Shown: piece after piece, positions 17,493 through 27,588 of the stretch
Layout of the letters: every line of letters begins with the position of its first letter
Position numbering within the stretch: the first letter of the stretch is position 1
The notes under the pieces: generated by a model
Told to the model about the DNA's origin: nothing
Database searches by the model: none
Seen by the model: the letters and a program-made list of their open reading frames with translations, nothing else
Translations under genes and position numbers: made by a program
Origin: Flavobacterium davisii
GTDB lineage: Bacteria > Bacteroidota > Bacteroidia > Flavobacteriales > Flavobacteriaceae
Direction of reading: 5' to 3'
Length of the DNA: 64,000 bases
Assembly (NCBI RefSeq): GCF_019565505.1
Contig: NZ_CP067378.1
Span: forward strand, 620,001 to 684,000

Positions 17493-17500
17493 TAGTTTTG
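17493..17500 (+). promoter_or_regulatory. -7 box (TAGTTTTG) of nadA-nadB
   Basis: An exact TAnnTTTG element lies 16 bases before the nadA ATG, giving a short leader. The -33 box is unclear. Confidence 0.5.
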
Positions 17501-17516
17501 TCCAAACTTTTTCGAT

Positions 17517-18509
17517 ATGAACAATTTAGAAATTGCTAAAAAAAATTTGACTAAAAACGGCTTTTTAAAACTAGAAGAACAAAACATTCATTACATAGAA
17601 GAAATTAACACTCTTCGAAAAGAAAAAAATGCGGTAATTTTAGCCCATTACTATCAACGCCCCGAAATTCAGGATATAGCCGACTTTGTAGGTGACAGCC
17701 TAGCACTAGCACAACAAGCTGCCAAAACAACGGCTGATTTAATTGTTTTTGCAGGGGTTCATTTTATGGCCGAAACCGCTAAAATTTTAAACCCTACCAA
17801 AAAAGTTGTTCTACCTGACCTAAATGCAGGTTGTTCTCTAGCTGATTCTTGCCCTACTACCGATTTTGAATGGTTTGTAAAACAACATCCTAATCATGTT
17901 GTGGTATCTTATGTTAACACCTCGGCTAGTATTAAAGCTCTAACAGATATTGTATGCACCTCATCTAATGCTGAAAAAATAATTAATGCTATCCCTCTTG
18001 ACAAACCCATAATATTTGCCCCTGATAGAAATTTAGGAGCTTACTTAATTAAAAAAACAGGGCGTGATATGCTCCTTTGGGACGGAGCCTGTTTAGTACA
18101 TGAAGCCTTCTCAATTGACAAAATTCTACAATTATATAAAGAAAACCCTGCCGCCGAAATTATTGCACATCCTGAATCGCAAGAGCATATTTTAAAAGTA
18201 GCAAAATACATTGGCTCTACGGCAGGCTTGTTAAATTATGTAAAAACAGCTGATGCGAACACCTTTATTGTTGCAACCGAAGCGGGTATTCTGCATAAAA
18301 TGAAACAAGAAGTACCTAACAAAACTTTTATTGCTGCTCCTGCTAACGAGGCTAATTGCAATTGTAGCGAATGTGCCTACATGAAATTAAACACCTTGGA
18401 AAAACTATATTTGTGTATGAAATATGAATTACCTAATATAGAAATTGAAGAAGATTTAAGAAAAAAAGCTGTAAAATCAATACATGCAATGCTAGAAATT
18501 TCTAAATAA
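17517..18509 (+). CDS. nadA: Quinolinate synthase NadA
   Basis: A 330-residue iron-sulfur enzyme that condenses iminoaspartate with dihydroxyacetone phosphate to quinolinate in NAD biosynthesis. Substrate and cluster motifs are visible: AHYYQRPEIQDIADFVGDS, GVHFMAETAKIL, the [4Fe-4S] cysteines in NAGCSLADSCP, DIVCTSSNA and CNCSECAYMKLN, and the segment ILHKMKQEVP. The stop shares one base with the nadB start (TAATG), so the two enzymes of the pathway are coupled. Confidence 0.97.
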   Translation: MNNLEIAKKNLTKNGFLKLEEQNIHYIEEINTLRKEKNAVILAHYYQRPEIQDIADFVGDSLALAQQAAKTTADLIVFAGVHFMAETAKILNPTKKVVLPDLNAGCSLADSCPTTDFEWFVKQHPNHVVVSYVNTSASIKALTDIVCTSSNAEKIINAIPLDKPIIFAPDRNLGAYLIKKTGRDMLLWDGACLVHEAFSIDKILQLYKENPAAEIIAHPESQEHILKVAKYIGSTAGLLNYVKTADANTFIVATEAGILHKMKQEVPNKTFIAAPANEANCNCSECAYMKLNTLEKLYLCMKYELPNIEIEEDLRKKAVKSIHAMLEISK

Positions 18510-20083
18510 TGAGTGTCTTTAAAACTGATTTTCTAATACTAGGCTCAGGCGTTGCAGGGCTTACTACAGCTATCAAATTAGCAAAAGCTTTTCCAAACAA
18601 AAAAATAACAATTGTTACAAAAAACACTAAAGAAGAATCAAACACTAAGTACGCACAAGGAGGTATAGCCGCTGTATGGGATGAAGAAGATTCTTTTGAA
18701 AGCCATATCGAAGACACCTTAAGAGCAGGCGATTATGAAAATGATTTAGAAATTGTAAAACTGGTAATCAAAAATGCTCCCATCCGTTTACAAGAACTTA
18801 TACAATGGGGGGCCGAATTTGATTTAAATAGGAACAATCAATATGATTTAGGCAAAGAAGGAGGCCATTCTGCCAATAGAATTTTGCATCATAAAGACAT
18901 AACAGGTTTTGAAATTCAAACAACACTTATTAAGTACAGCGAAAACGTACCTAATATTACCTTTTTACCACATCATTTTACTATCGAATTAATAACCGAA
19001 CACCATTTTACAGATATTAAAATAGAAATTGGGCAAAAAAACATTCATTGCTATGGTGCCTATATTTTAAACGAAAAAACAGGCGCCATTCACACGTTTT
19101 TAGCTCACAAAACCATACTCGCTACAGGAGGTGCAGGACAAACTTACGCTACCACTACAAACCCTATAATTGCTACAGGAGATGGTATAGGTATGGCTTT
19201 TAGAGCAAAGGCAATAATTGAGGATATGCAATACATACAGTTTCATCCTACAGCATTATATGAACCGGGTAAAAGCCCCGCTTTCTTAATTTCTGAAGCA
19301 GTAAGAGGTTTTGGTGCTTATTTACGCAATCAATCGGGTGAACGCTTTATACTACGTTACGATCAAAGAGCAGAACTTGCCTCACGTGATATTGTATCAA
19401 GAGCTATTAATATGGAAATGAATATATCTGGAAATGAATGTGTCTATCTAGACTGCACCCATTTAGACCCTATCGCTTTTTATAATCACTTTCCTAACAT
19501 TGTTGAAAAATGTAAAAGTATAGGGATAAATGTAGCCAAAAACTACATACCCGTGCTGCCTGCAATGCACTATATGTGCGGTGGAGTAAAAGTAAACAAA
19601 TTAGGCCGTACTTCTATCCTTAATTTATATGCAAATGGCGAAGTAGCCAAAACAGGTCTTCATGGCGCTAACAGACTTGCTTCTAACTCACTATTAGAAG
19701 CATTAGTATTGGGTCATATAATAGCTGAGGATATTATAGCAAACAGCCATAATTTAAAAACTTCTTTCCCAAAAATCCCTCAATGGAACTCAGAGGGAAC
19801 CGTGGATCCTAAAGAATTGATTCTTATCTCGCATAACAAAAAATCTGTACAAAACATCATGAATGACCTAGTAGGCATTGTACGATCAAACCAGCGATTA
19901 GAACGCGCATTAGACCACTTAAATTATTTATACGAGGACACTGAAAAGTTATTTAAAAAAGTAACCCTCTCCCCTCAACTATGCGAATTACGAAATATTA
20001 ATGCCACCGCTTATTTAATTGTTAAACATTCGTTAGAAAGCCGTAAAAACAAAGGCGCATTTTACAATTTAGATTTACATTGA
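18509..20083 (+). CDS. nadB: L-aspartate oxidase NadB
   Basis: A 524-residue FAD enzyme that oxidises L-aspartate to iminoaspartate, the substrate for NadA. The dinucleotide-binding motif LGSGVAGLTTAIKLA is at the N-terminus, followed by TKYAQGGIAAV, EGGHSANRILHHKD, LATGGAGQTY, MQYIQFHPTAL, EAVRGFGAYLRN and the C-terminal LHGANRLASNSLLEALV. It is complete. The operon has no nadC here. Confidence 0.97.
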   Translation: MSVFKTDFLILGSGVAGLTTAIKLAKAFPNKKITIVTKNTKEESNTKYAQGGIAAVWDEEDSFESHIEDTLRAGDYENDLEIVKLVIKNAPIRLQELIQWGAEFDLNRNNQYDLGKEGGHSANRILHHKDITGFEIQTTLIKYSENVPNITFLPHHFTIELITEHHFTDIKIEIGQKNIHCYGAYILNEKTGAIHTFLAHKTILATGGAGQTYATTTNPIIATGDGIGMAFRAKAIIEDMQYIQFHPTALYEPGKSPAFLISEAVRGFGAYLRNQSGERFILRYDQRAELASRDIVSRAINMEMNISGNECVYLDCTHLDPIAFYNHFPNIVEKCKSIGINVAKNYIPVLPAMHYMCGGVKVNKLGRTSILNLYANGEVAKTGLHGANRLASNSLLEALVLGHIIAEDIIANSHNLKTSFPKIPQWNSEGTVDPKELILISHNKKSVQNIMNDLVGIVRSNQRLERALDHLNYLYEDTEKLFKKVTLSPQLCELRNINATAYLIVKHSLESRKNKGAFYNLDLH

Positions 20084-20085
20084 TT

Positions 20086-20117
20086 TTTGAATAAATCGAA
20101 TAAATGATTTACATTTG
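20086..20117 (+). promoter_or_regulatory. Promoter TTTG - 20 bp - TACATTTG
   Basis: Both Bacteroidota elements are present: -33 TTTG at 20086-20089 and -7 TACATTTG at 20110-20117, with a 20-base spacer. It lies right after the nadB stop and 15 bases before the oxidoreductase ATG. Confidence 0.7.
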
Positions 20118-20132
20118 TTCAAATTCTTAATT

Positions 20133-21100
20133 ATGCTAAAAGTAGGCGTTTTAGGTGCAGGACACCTTGGAAAAATACATTTACGATTACTTCAACAATC
20201 TAAAAAATACGAACTAGTTGGTTTTTTTGATCCTTCTAACGATAATGCAAATAAGGTAACTACCGAATTTGGATATAAAAAATTTGATACCATTACAGAG
20301 CTCATACACGCTGTAGATGTGGTAGATATTGTTACCCCTACCTTACAACATTTTGAATGTGCCCAACAAGCTATAAAAGCGGGCAAACATATTTTTATTG
20401 AAAAACCTATTGCTACCACCGTGGCAGAAGCAGAAGCAATTATTGCTTTAGCTAAAAAACACAACGTAAAGGGTCAAGTAGGACATGTGGAACGTTTTAA
20501 TCCCGCTTTTATGGCAATAAAAGATAAAATAAACAATCCTATGTTTATAGAAACCCATCGTTTAGCTGAATTTAATCCTCGTGGGACAGATGTTCCTGTT
20601 GTTTTAGACTTAATGATACATGATATTGATGCCATTTTAAGCGTGGTAAAATCGAAAGTAAAATCGATAAATGCCAGTAGCGTAGCTGTTATATCTGATT
20701 CGCCCGATATTACTAATGCTCGCATTGAGTTTGAAAACGGTTGTGTGGCTAATATCACATCAAGCCGTATATCGATGAAAAACATGCGTAAATCACGTTT
20801 TTTTCAAAAAGACGCCTATATATCTGTAGACTATTTGGATAAAGTTTGTGAAGTGGTTCGTATGAAAGACGCCCCCGAAACCCCAAGGCGATTTTGATAT
20901 GATTTTACAAAATGCTGAAGGTGTAAGAAAACAAATTTATTTTGACAATCCGAGGAGTGCATCCTAACAATGCCATTTTAGATGAATTAGAATCTTTTGC
21001 CGATGCTATCAATAACAATTCTACTCCTATTGTTAGCCTTGAAGATGGAACAGAAGCCTTGCGAGTAGCCTATCAAATTATAGAATGTATTGAAAAGTAA
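20133..21100 (+). CDS. Gfo/Idh/MocA-family NAD(P)-dependent oxidoreductase (two frameshifts in assembly)
   Basis: The N-terminal Rossmann motif is VGVLGAGHLGKIHLRLL. EKPIATTVAEAEAII follows (the EKP active-site lysine), then GHVERFNPAF and LDLMIHDIDAIL. The frame is lost near 20883 and again at 20950-20955. Beyond these, the sequence continues as MILQNAEGVRKQIYFD and HPNNAILDELESFADAIN to a TAA at 21098-21100, giving a normal length of about 320 residues. The second break is a CCGAGG where CCAGG would restore DNPGVHPN. The enzyme probably acts on a sugar or cyclitol. Substrate unknown. Confidence 0.8.
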
Positions 21101-21142
21101 CCATAAAATCTAACCGAAAAGATTTTATATTTAAAACACATA

Positions 21143-22144
21143 ATGTTATCCAACCCCAACATAATATCTGATATTAAATCCTTAATATCTAGCACTAGAG
21201 CTACTGCTATAAAAGCAGTAGATTTCCAGCGCACCTTATTATATTGGCATATTGGAGAACGTATTTTCAACGAAGAGCAACAAGGGAAAGACAGAGCTGA
21301 TTACGGAGAATACCTAATCAAGTATATATCTGAGCAATTACAACCAGAGTTCGGAAGTGGTTTTTCCTATCGTAATCTACATTGGTACAGACAATTTTAT
21401 AGAACTTTCCCAATTGTGAACTCACTGCGTACACAATTGAGTTGGACTCATTATCGAACACTAATACGTATTGATAACGAAGACAAAAGAGAATATTACA
21501 TAGCCGAAACCGCTAAAAACAATTGGTCGGTTAGACAAATGGAACGTCAAATCAATAGTCAATTGTACGAACGGCTATTATTAAGTAATGACAAAGAAAG
21601 TGTATTGGCCGTTGCTCGAAACGAAGCACTTCCTGTACATCCAAACGAAATCATCAAAGACCCGATGGTTTTAGAGTTTCTTGGATTAAAAAGAGAATCA
21701 GCTTATTATGAGAAAGACTTAGAACAAGCCATCATTACGCATTTACAAGATTTTTTATTAGAATTAGGTAATGGCTTTTCATTTGTAGCCCGTCAAAAAC
21801 GAATCCATTTAGATGGTGATGATTTCTTTGTCGATTTGGTATTTTACAACCGAATCTTACAATCTTTTGTCATTTTTGAAATCAAAACCCATAAACTCAC
21901 GCATGAAGACTTGGGTCAATTGCAAATGTATGTCAACTATTTTGACCGAGTTGAAAAATTGGCTCATGAAAAACCCACTATCGGTGTACTTTTGTGTGCC
22001 GATAAAAACAATGCTGTCGTTAAATTCTCATTACCCGAAGAAAACAAAACCATATTAGCCAGTCAATATGAATTGATTTTACCCTCGGAAGAGCAATTAT
22101 TAAATGAAATAAAAAAAGAAATTAATAATAAACCAAACCATTAA
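21143..22144 (+). CDS. DUF1016 (YhcG-type) PD-(D/E)XK nuclease
   Basis: A 333-residue protein. The N-terminal DUF1016 region (AVDFQRTLLYWHIGERI, FSYRNLHWYRQFYRTFP, WTHYRTLIRI) resembles a helical DNA-recognition part. The C-terminal nuclease domain shows FFVDLVFYNRILQSFVIFEIK, the D-(x)n-E-x-K core of PD-(D/E)XK enzymes, followed by LGQLQMYVNYFD. It is not next to hsdR/hsdM genes here, so its role is unclear: solitary restriction-like nuclease, recombination or phage defence are all possible. The two domains look intact. It lies 42 bases after the oxidoreductase. Confidence 0.85.
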   Translation: MLSNPNIISDIKSLISSTRATAIKAVDFQRTLLYWHIGERIFNEEQQGKDRADYGEYLIKYISEQLQPEFGSGFSYRNLHWYRQFYRTFPIVNSLRTQLSWTHYRTLIRIDNEDKREYYIAETAKNNWSVRQMERQINSQLYERLLLSNDKESVLAVARNEALPVHPNEIIKDPMVLEFLGLKRESAYYEKDLEQAIITHLQDFLLELGNGFSFVARQKRIHLDGDDFFVDLVFYNRILQSFVIFEIKTHKLTHEDLGQLQMYVNYFDRVEKLAHEKPTIGVLLCADKNNAVVKFSLPEENKTILASQYELILPSEEQLLNEIKKEINNKPNH

Positions 22145-22198
22145 TCCCTACCTACCCCTAGTAGGAAAAACATTTAAGTAATATAGGGGCTTCACACA

Positions 22199-23089
22199 AT
22201 GAAAACAATAGCAGTTATAGGCGCAGGTACTATGGGCAACGGAATTGCTCATACTTTTGCACAAAGCGGGTTTACCGTAAAATTGATTGATATTTCTGAA
22301 AAATCGTTAGAAAAAGGTATGGCTACTATTGCTAATAACCTTGACCGTATGGTCGCTAAAGGTTCTATTACCGAAGAAGACAAACACAAAACTATTGGCA
22401 ACATCATTACCTATACCGATATTAAAGACGGTGTAGTAGGTTGCGATTTAGTTGTTGAAGCAGCTACCGAAAATGTACAGTTAAAATTCAACATCTTCAA
22501 ACAATTAAGCGAAGTTTGTGACCATAACACTATTTTAGCGACCAATACTTCTTCCATTTCTATTACACAAATTGCTGCAAATGTAGTACATCCAGAACGT
22601 GTAATTGGTATGCACTTTATGAACCCTGTGCCTATCATGAAACTGGTAGAAATTATCCGTGGGTACAACACCTCTGATGAAGTAACTAAAATCATCATGG
22701 ATTTATCGGTTAAATTAGGTAAAGTTCCTACCGAAGTTAACGATTATCCGAGATTCGTAGCTAACCGTATTTTAATGCCAATGATTAATGAAGCTATCGA
22801 AACCTTATACAATGGTGTAGGTGGTGTATATGAAATTGATACGGTTATGAAATTAGGCATGGCACACCCTATGGGACCTTTACAATTAGCCGATTTTATT
22901 GGATTAGATGTTTGCTTATCTATTCTAAATGTAATGTACGATGGTTTCAAAAACCCAAAATATGCTCCATGCCCTTTATTAGTTAATATGGTTATGGCTG
23001 GTAAATTAGGTGTAAAATCAGGCGAAGGTTTTTACGATTATTCCGAAAGCAAAAAAGCAGAAAAAGTTTCGAAACAATTCAGTAAATAA
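22199..23089 (+). CDS. 3-hydroxybutyryl-CoA dehydrogenase
   Basis: A 296-residue NAD-dependent 3-hydroxyacyl-CoA dehydrogenase (Hbd/PaaH type). It has the N-terminal Rossmann motif IGAGTMGNGIAHTFAQSG, ATNTSSISIT and IGMHFMNPVPIMKLVEIIRG (catalytic His in the HFMNP segment). The C-terminal domain contains FVANRILMPMINEAI, GMAHPMGPLQLADFIGLD and SGEGFYDY. It oxidises 3-hydroxybutyryl-CoA to acetoacetyl-CoA or the reverse, in fatty-acid or butyrate metabolism. Full length, single-domain form. Confidence 0.94.
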   Translation: MKTIAVIGAGTMGNGIAHTFAQSGFTVKLIDISEKSLEKGMATIANNLDRMVAKGSITEEDKHKTIGNIITYTDIKDGVVGCDLVVEAATENVQLKFNIFKQLSEVCDHNTILATNTSSISITQIAANVVHPERVIGMHFMNPVPIMKLVEIIRGYNTSDEVTKIIMDLSVKLGKVPTEVNDYPRFVANRILMPMINEAIETLYNGVGGVYEIDTVMKLGMAHPMGPLQLADFIGLDVCLSILNVMYDGFKNPKYAPCPLLVNMVMAGKLGVKSGEGFYDYSESKKAEKVSKQFSK

Positions 23090-23153
23090 AAGCCTCTAGC
23101 CATTAGCCGTTAGTTACACTAATGCCTAATGACTTTTGACTAATCACAAAAAA

Positions 23154-24387
23154 ATGGCAAAAATAACCCCTTTTAAAGCAGTTCGTCCCACACAAGATAA
23201 AGTGGCATTAGTAACCTGTAGAACCTATGATGAATATTCGCCTGCCGAATTAGCGGCTTGGTTAGATTTTAATCCATACTCTTTCTTACATATTATTAAT
23301 CCTGCCTATACCCATTCACAAAAAATTACAGCCGACAAACGTTTTAGAGGGGTAACCCATAAATACAACGATTTTAAGAAGGAAAACATCTTAATTCAGG
23401 AAGATAAGCCTATTTTTTATCTATATCAAATTCAAACCAAAACTAATGTTTTTACAGGTATTGTAGCAGGCACCTCTATAGAAGATTATCAAAATAATCA
23501 TATTAAAAAACACGAAGACACCCTACAATATCGAGTAGAGTTATTTAAAGAATATTTACATCAAACTGGTTTTAATACTGAGCCCGTACTTATTACCTAC
23601 CCAGATAAGGCAGAAATAGATCGTTTTATAACATTACATAAAAATAGTAAACCTATTTACGAATTTTCAACCACCAATAAAGAAAAACATACGCTTTGGA
23701 AAATTGACAACCAAGAGGATATAGATTCTTTAATTTTACATTTCGAGTCAATTCCTAATTTATACATAGCTGACGGACATCATCGTTCCGCATCAGCCGA
23801 AATGCTGTATGAACAAGATCAAGCCACAGGAAATCCGAATTTGAATTACTTCATGAGTTTTTTAATTGCCGAAAGTAATATTAAAATTTATGAATTTAAT
23901 CGTGTTATTCACGACCTCAACGGGCACTCTAAAGAAGAATTCATCAAACTATTAGCTAATAACTTTATCATAAAAGACAAAAAAAAGTGAGTTATATCAG
24001 CCACAACAAAAATATGAATTTGGAATGTATTTAGATGGTCGTTTTTATGCTTTAGAATACAAAAAAAACGACAAGGATAATCGCAATGATAAAAACCAAA
24101 TTTTAAAAAATCTGGATGCGCAAATTTTATACGATTATGTCTTACAACCTATTTTAGGCATTGGCGACCTTCGTAATGATGAACGCATAGATTATATTCC
24201 GGGTAAGCAAGCCCTTTTACACATGAAGGAATTAATTGACGATGGTGAGTTTGAAGTTGGTTTTATGCTCTATCCATCAGATATTAATGAAATCAAATTA
24301 TTAGCCGATAACAACTTGATTATGCCTCCAAAATCGACTTATATTGAACCTAAATTTAGAAGTGGCCTTTTGGTGTATGAATTGTAA
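23154..24387 (+). CDS. DUF1015-family protein (frameshifted in assembly)
   Basis: The gene reads MAKITPFKAVRPT at the start, then DEYSPAELAAWLDFNPYSFLHIINP, YIADGHHRSASAEML (the conserved GHHR motif) and FNRVIHDLNG. The frame stops at 23990 after an eight-A run (23979-23986). Removing one A continues through SELYQPQQKYEFGMYLDGRFY to 24387, so I annotate one protein of about 410 residues. The family is widespread in Bacteroidota and often sits near serC and serA, but its reaction is not known to me. I chose ATG 23154 rather than 23136 because homology begins there. Confidence 0.82.
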
Positions 24388-24414
24388 ACTATCGAAAATT
24401 AGAAATGAACTAAA

Positions 24415-24735
24415 ATGAAAAATGTAATTGAAAAATTAATAGAGTATAATCAACAAATAAATCTCTCGGAAAGATCTCAGTCATATGGATTTGATATTAA
24501 TGATGGGCTTTTTAATTTTTCTGAAAAAGAACTATTATCAAAAGGTAAAAATTCTTTTGAAAAAAATATCCTTCTTAAACAAATACTTTGTGATTTCATA
24601 AAACAAAATCATTTAACAATTTGCGGAATTAATTCCAAACCATTTTATTTAGAATTACTCTTATTTACTTTAGCCGATAAAGAAATTTTTGAAGATATTA
24701 AATTGAATGCAAAATTGAATTTATATAATTCATAA
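24415..24735 (+). CDS. Hypothetical protein
   Basis: A 106-residue protein I do not recognise. It is acidic to neutral and mostly helical, with LLSKGKNSFEKNILLKQILCDF in the middle and a leucine-rich stretch (LELLLFTLADKEIFEDI) near the end. No signal peptide or membrane segment is seen. It starts 27 bases after the DUF1015 gene. The AT-rich codon use matches neighbours, which supports expression, but nothing indicates function. Confidence 0.5.
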   Translation: MKNVIEKLIEYNQQINLSERSQSYGFDINDGLFNFSEKELLSKGKNSFEKNILLKQILCDFIKQNHLTICGINSKPFYLELLLFTLADKEIFEDIKLNAKLNLYNS

Positions 24736-24828
24736 AGTAGTCCTAAATTCTAAAAAAATAGAACCCCAACAGCGACACAAAATCACCGCTTTTTTATCCC
24801 CTCATAGGAAACTTTTATTTTAATATTC

Positions 24829-25884
24829 ATGGCAAAACTACCTAACCTAACCTCTATCCGTTTCCTTTTGGCTTCCATTGTGGTTGTTTTTCATATTCCT
24901 TCCTTTTGTAAAAATAGAGGTTTACCCTATTACGATGCCTTACCTATTTTTAACAAAGGCACAGAAGCTGTATATTTTTTCTTTTCGTTAAGTGGTTTTT
25001 TAATTATTAGAAATGTGTTTATTGAAAAAAACAAAGGTACAACTCATTTAAAAAATTTCTTTTTAAGAAGAGCCTTAAGAATTTTACCGTTATATTATCT
25101 TATTTTTTTTATAGGACTAATCTTTTATCATCTCATTGCTCCGCATTTTGGCTTTACACACAACCCCGAATATAATATTTTCTTAGCGTTAACATTAGGT
25201 CTTACTTGTTTCCCTAATATTTTAGCAAAATATAATCCCGGAGGAATTATTGAAATATTATGGTCTATTGGTATAGAAGAACAATTTTATCTATTTATTG
25301 CTCCCGTAATTTACTTTTTAAAACCTATAAAAGCCTTTTTATTTTTAACTCTTTTTACAATATTTTATTTCTATATGTTTAATTTTAGTTCCCTAAGTAC
25401 ATTGTTAAACAAGTATGGAATGACTTTTTTTTACTTTTCTTTCAGCGGAATAATTGCTTATTTATTTATTCATTCAAATCGTTTTAAAATACCTTTATTT
25501 TTAACCTTTATTTCCAGTATCATTAGTTTGTTTATTTTTTTATCAAATTTTTTTAAAACATATTTAAACAACGAAATTTACCAGTTACTATGTATGTGTA
25601 GTTTTTCACTCACCCTATACTTTTTATCACAAAAACCAATAACCTTTCTACAAAATAAAATACTTGTTTCACTAGGTGAAATTTCATACGGTATCTATAT
25701 GTATCATGCTATAACCTTTCAATTAATAGGCTATATTTTTATTAAAATGAAATTACATGTACTATTTACTACTTTTTTTTCAATTATATTATTCAATCTA
25801 TCCGTATTTTTGCTAACCATAAGTATATCGTATTTTTCTTATCATTTTTATGAAAAAAGATTTTTAACGCTCAAAAAACAGTAA
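24829..25884 (+). CDS. Membrane acyltransferase, AT3/OafA family
   Basis: A 351-residue integral membrane protein with about ten hydrophobic segments. Near the N-terminus it carries LTSIRFLLASIVVVFHI, where His is the likely catalytic residue. YFFFSLSGFLIIRN, FFLRRALRILPLYYL and WSIGIEEQFYLFIAP follow, all classic acyltransferase-3 motifs. Such enzymes O-acetylate exopolysaccharide, LPS or peptidoglycan sugars. It ends one base before the YggS gene, suggesting co-transcription, though the two functions are unrelated. Acceptor unknown. Confidence 0.88.
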   Translation: MAKLPNLTSIRFLLASIVVVFHIPSFCKNRGLPYYDALPIFNKGTEAVYFFFSLSGFLIIRNVFIEKNKGTTHLKNFFLRRALRILPLYYLIFFIGLIFYHLIAPHFGFTHNPEYNIFLALTLGLTCFPNILAKYNPGGIIEILWSIGIEEQFYLFIAPVIYFLKPIKAFLFLTLFTIFYFYMFNFSSLSTLLNKYGMTFFYFSFSGIIAYLFIHSNRFKIPLFLTFISSIISLFIFLSNFFKTYLNNEIYQLLCMCSFSLTLYFLSQKPITFLQNKILVSLGEISYGIYMYHAITFQLIGYIFIKMKLHVLFTTFFSIILFNLSVFLLTISISYFSYHFYEKRFLTLKKQ

Positions 25885-25885
25885 C

Positions 25886-26548
25886 ATGTCCATCCCACAA
25901 AACCTCAACAACATAAAATCATCCCTTCCGCCACACGTTACGCTGGTAGCCGTTTCTAAAACCAAACCTGTGACCGATTTGATGGAAGCTTATCAAGCGG
26001 GTCAACGTATTTTTGGCGAAAATAAAATCCAAGAAATGACCGACAAATGGGAACAAATGCCAAAAGATATTCAATGGCACATGATAGGTCACGTACAAAC
26101 GAACAAAGTAAAATATATGGCGCCATTTGTGAGTTTGATTCATGGAGTCGATAGTTTGAAATTGTTACAAGAAATCAACAAACAAGCTTCAAAAAACAAT
26201 AGAGTTATTAACTGTTTACTCCAAATTTTCATAGCGGATGAAGAAAGTAAATTTGGTTTAGATGAAAACGAACTTGAAGAAATTCTTCTTACCTTGCAAA
26301 ACGATAATTCCCTACAAAATATCAAAATTGTTGGTTTAATGGGAATGGCAACGTTTACCGATGATGAAAATCAAATCAAAAAAGAGTTTTTACATTTAAA
26401 ATCTATATTTGATACCTATAAAAAAATAGAAACTGCTAATCTTAAACTAGAAACTCTTTCAATGGGCATGAGTGGTGATTATGTATTAGCTATTGAATGT
26501 GGAAGTACAATGATTCGAGTTGGAAGTAGTATATTTGGAACGAGATAA
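25886..26548 (+). CDS. YggS-family pyridoxal-phosphate homeostasis protein
   Basis: A 220-residue protein that binds pyridoxal 5'-phosphate without a known enzyme activity and buffers PLP and amino acid/keto acid pools. Motifs are VTLVAVSKTKPV (PLP lysine), FGENKIQEM, WHMIGHVQTNKVKY, KFGLDENEL, GLMGMATF, LSMGMSGDYVLAIECGSTMIRVGSSIFG. It is full length and starts one base after the acyltransferase stop. Confidence 0.94.
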   Translation: MSIPQNLNNIKSSLPPHVTLVAVSKTKPVTDLMEAYQAGQRIFGENKIQEMTDKWEQMPKDIQWHMIGHVQTNKVKYMAPFVSLIHGVDSLKLLQEINKQASKNNRVINCLLQIFIADEESKFGLDENELEEILLTLQNDNSLQNIKIVGLMGMATFTDDENQIKKEFLHLKSIFDTYKKIETANLKLETLSMGMSGDYVLAIECGSTMIRVGSSIFGTR

Positions 26549-26584
26549 AATTGCAATAACAATTTCAAAACTTCAATATATTAA

Positions 26585-26953
26585 ATGGGAGAAAATAATA
26601 TTTTTGATGAAAAGATTTTCAATTTTGAAGACCGATTAGTTAGATTCGCTGGTGAATGTATCTTCTTTACTCGTAATTTAAATAAATCATACGAAAATGA
26701 ATATTACAAAAATCAATTAATTAGATCATCTGGAAGTTCATCATTAAATTTTGGAGAAGCGCAAGGAACCAATACAGATAAAGATTTTATTTTTAAAGTT
26801 GGGTTGGCAGTAAAAGAACTCAAAGAATCAAGAAATTCATTAAAAATTTTAAATTATATCAAAGAAGGTGATGAAAAAATCAGAAATTTACTCTTAAAAG
26901 AAGTTGAAGAATTAATCGCAATTGCTTCAAAAATGATAATTAACAAGAAATAA
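26585..26953 (+). CDS. Four-helix-bundle protein (23S rRNA IVS/S23 family)
   Basis: A 122-residue protein of the four-helix-bundle family first seen in 23S rRNA intervening sequences. It contains FEDRLVRFAGECIFFTRNL, YKNQLIRSSGSSSLNFGEAQG and FKVGLAVKELKESRNSLKIL. The function of the family is unknown. It forms pentamers in one known structure. The last ~25 codons (from 26881) are the first unit of a 177-bp tandem array that follows, so the gene tail has been duplicated three times downstream. Confidence 0.85.
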   Translation: MGENNIFDEKIFNFEDRLVRFAGECIFFTRNLNKSYENEYYKNQLIRSSGSSSLNFGEAQGTNTDKDFIFKVGLAVKELKESRNSLKILNYIKEGDEKIRNLLLKEVEELIAIASKMIINKK

Positions 26954-27588
26954 TTTTTCAATCGCAATTACAATATCAATCACAAATTCAATTTTTTATA
27001 GTTGTGATTGAATTTTGCAATTGTCATTGACATTGAAAATGTACGCAATTCTCGACTCAGAAATTTACGATTAAAAGAAGTTGAAGAATTAATCGCAATT
27101 GCTTTAAAAATGATAATTAACAAGAAATAATTTTTCAATTGCAATTACAATATCAATCACAAATTCAATTTTTTATAGTTGTGATTGAATTTTGCAATTG
27201 TCATTGACATTGAAAATGTACGTAATTCTCGACTCAGAAATTTACGCTTAAAAGAAGTTGAAGAATTAATCGCAATTGCTTTAAAAATGATAATTAACAA
27301 GAAATAATTTTTCAATTGCAATTACAATATCAATCACAAATTCAATTTTTTATAGTTGTGATTGAATTTTGCAATTGTCATTGACATTGAAAATGTACGC
27401 AATTCTCGACTCAGAAATTTACGCTTAAAAGAAGTTGAAGAATTAATCGCAATTGCTTTAAAAATGATAATTAACAAGAAATAATTTTTCAATCGCAATT
27501 ACAATATCAATCACAAATTCAATTTTTTATAGTTGTGATTGAATTTTGCAATTGTCATTGACATTGAAAATGTACTGCATACTAGACA
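26881..27588 (+). repeat. Four tandem 177-bp repeats spanning gene tail and next start codon
   Basis: Units begin at 26881, 27058, 27235 and 27412 (each CAGAAATTTAC or close). Each holds the tail of the four-helix-bundle gene, a hairpin with arms TCAATCACAA/TTGTGATTGA, and an ATG context matching the start of the following nuclease gene. Copies 2-4 differ from one another by only a few bases. The stretch 26954-27569 contains no other gene. Confidence 0.92.

Noticed and set aside
26881..27588. CRISPR array or multiple small genes
   Set aside because: Continuous 177-base units without unique spacers. The mini-ORFs stop after about eleven codons.
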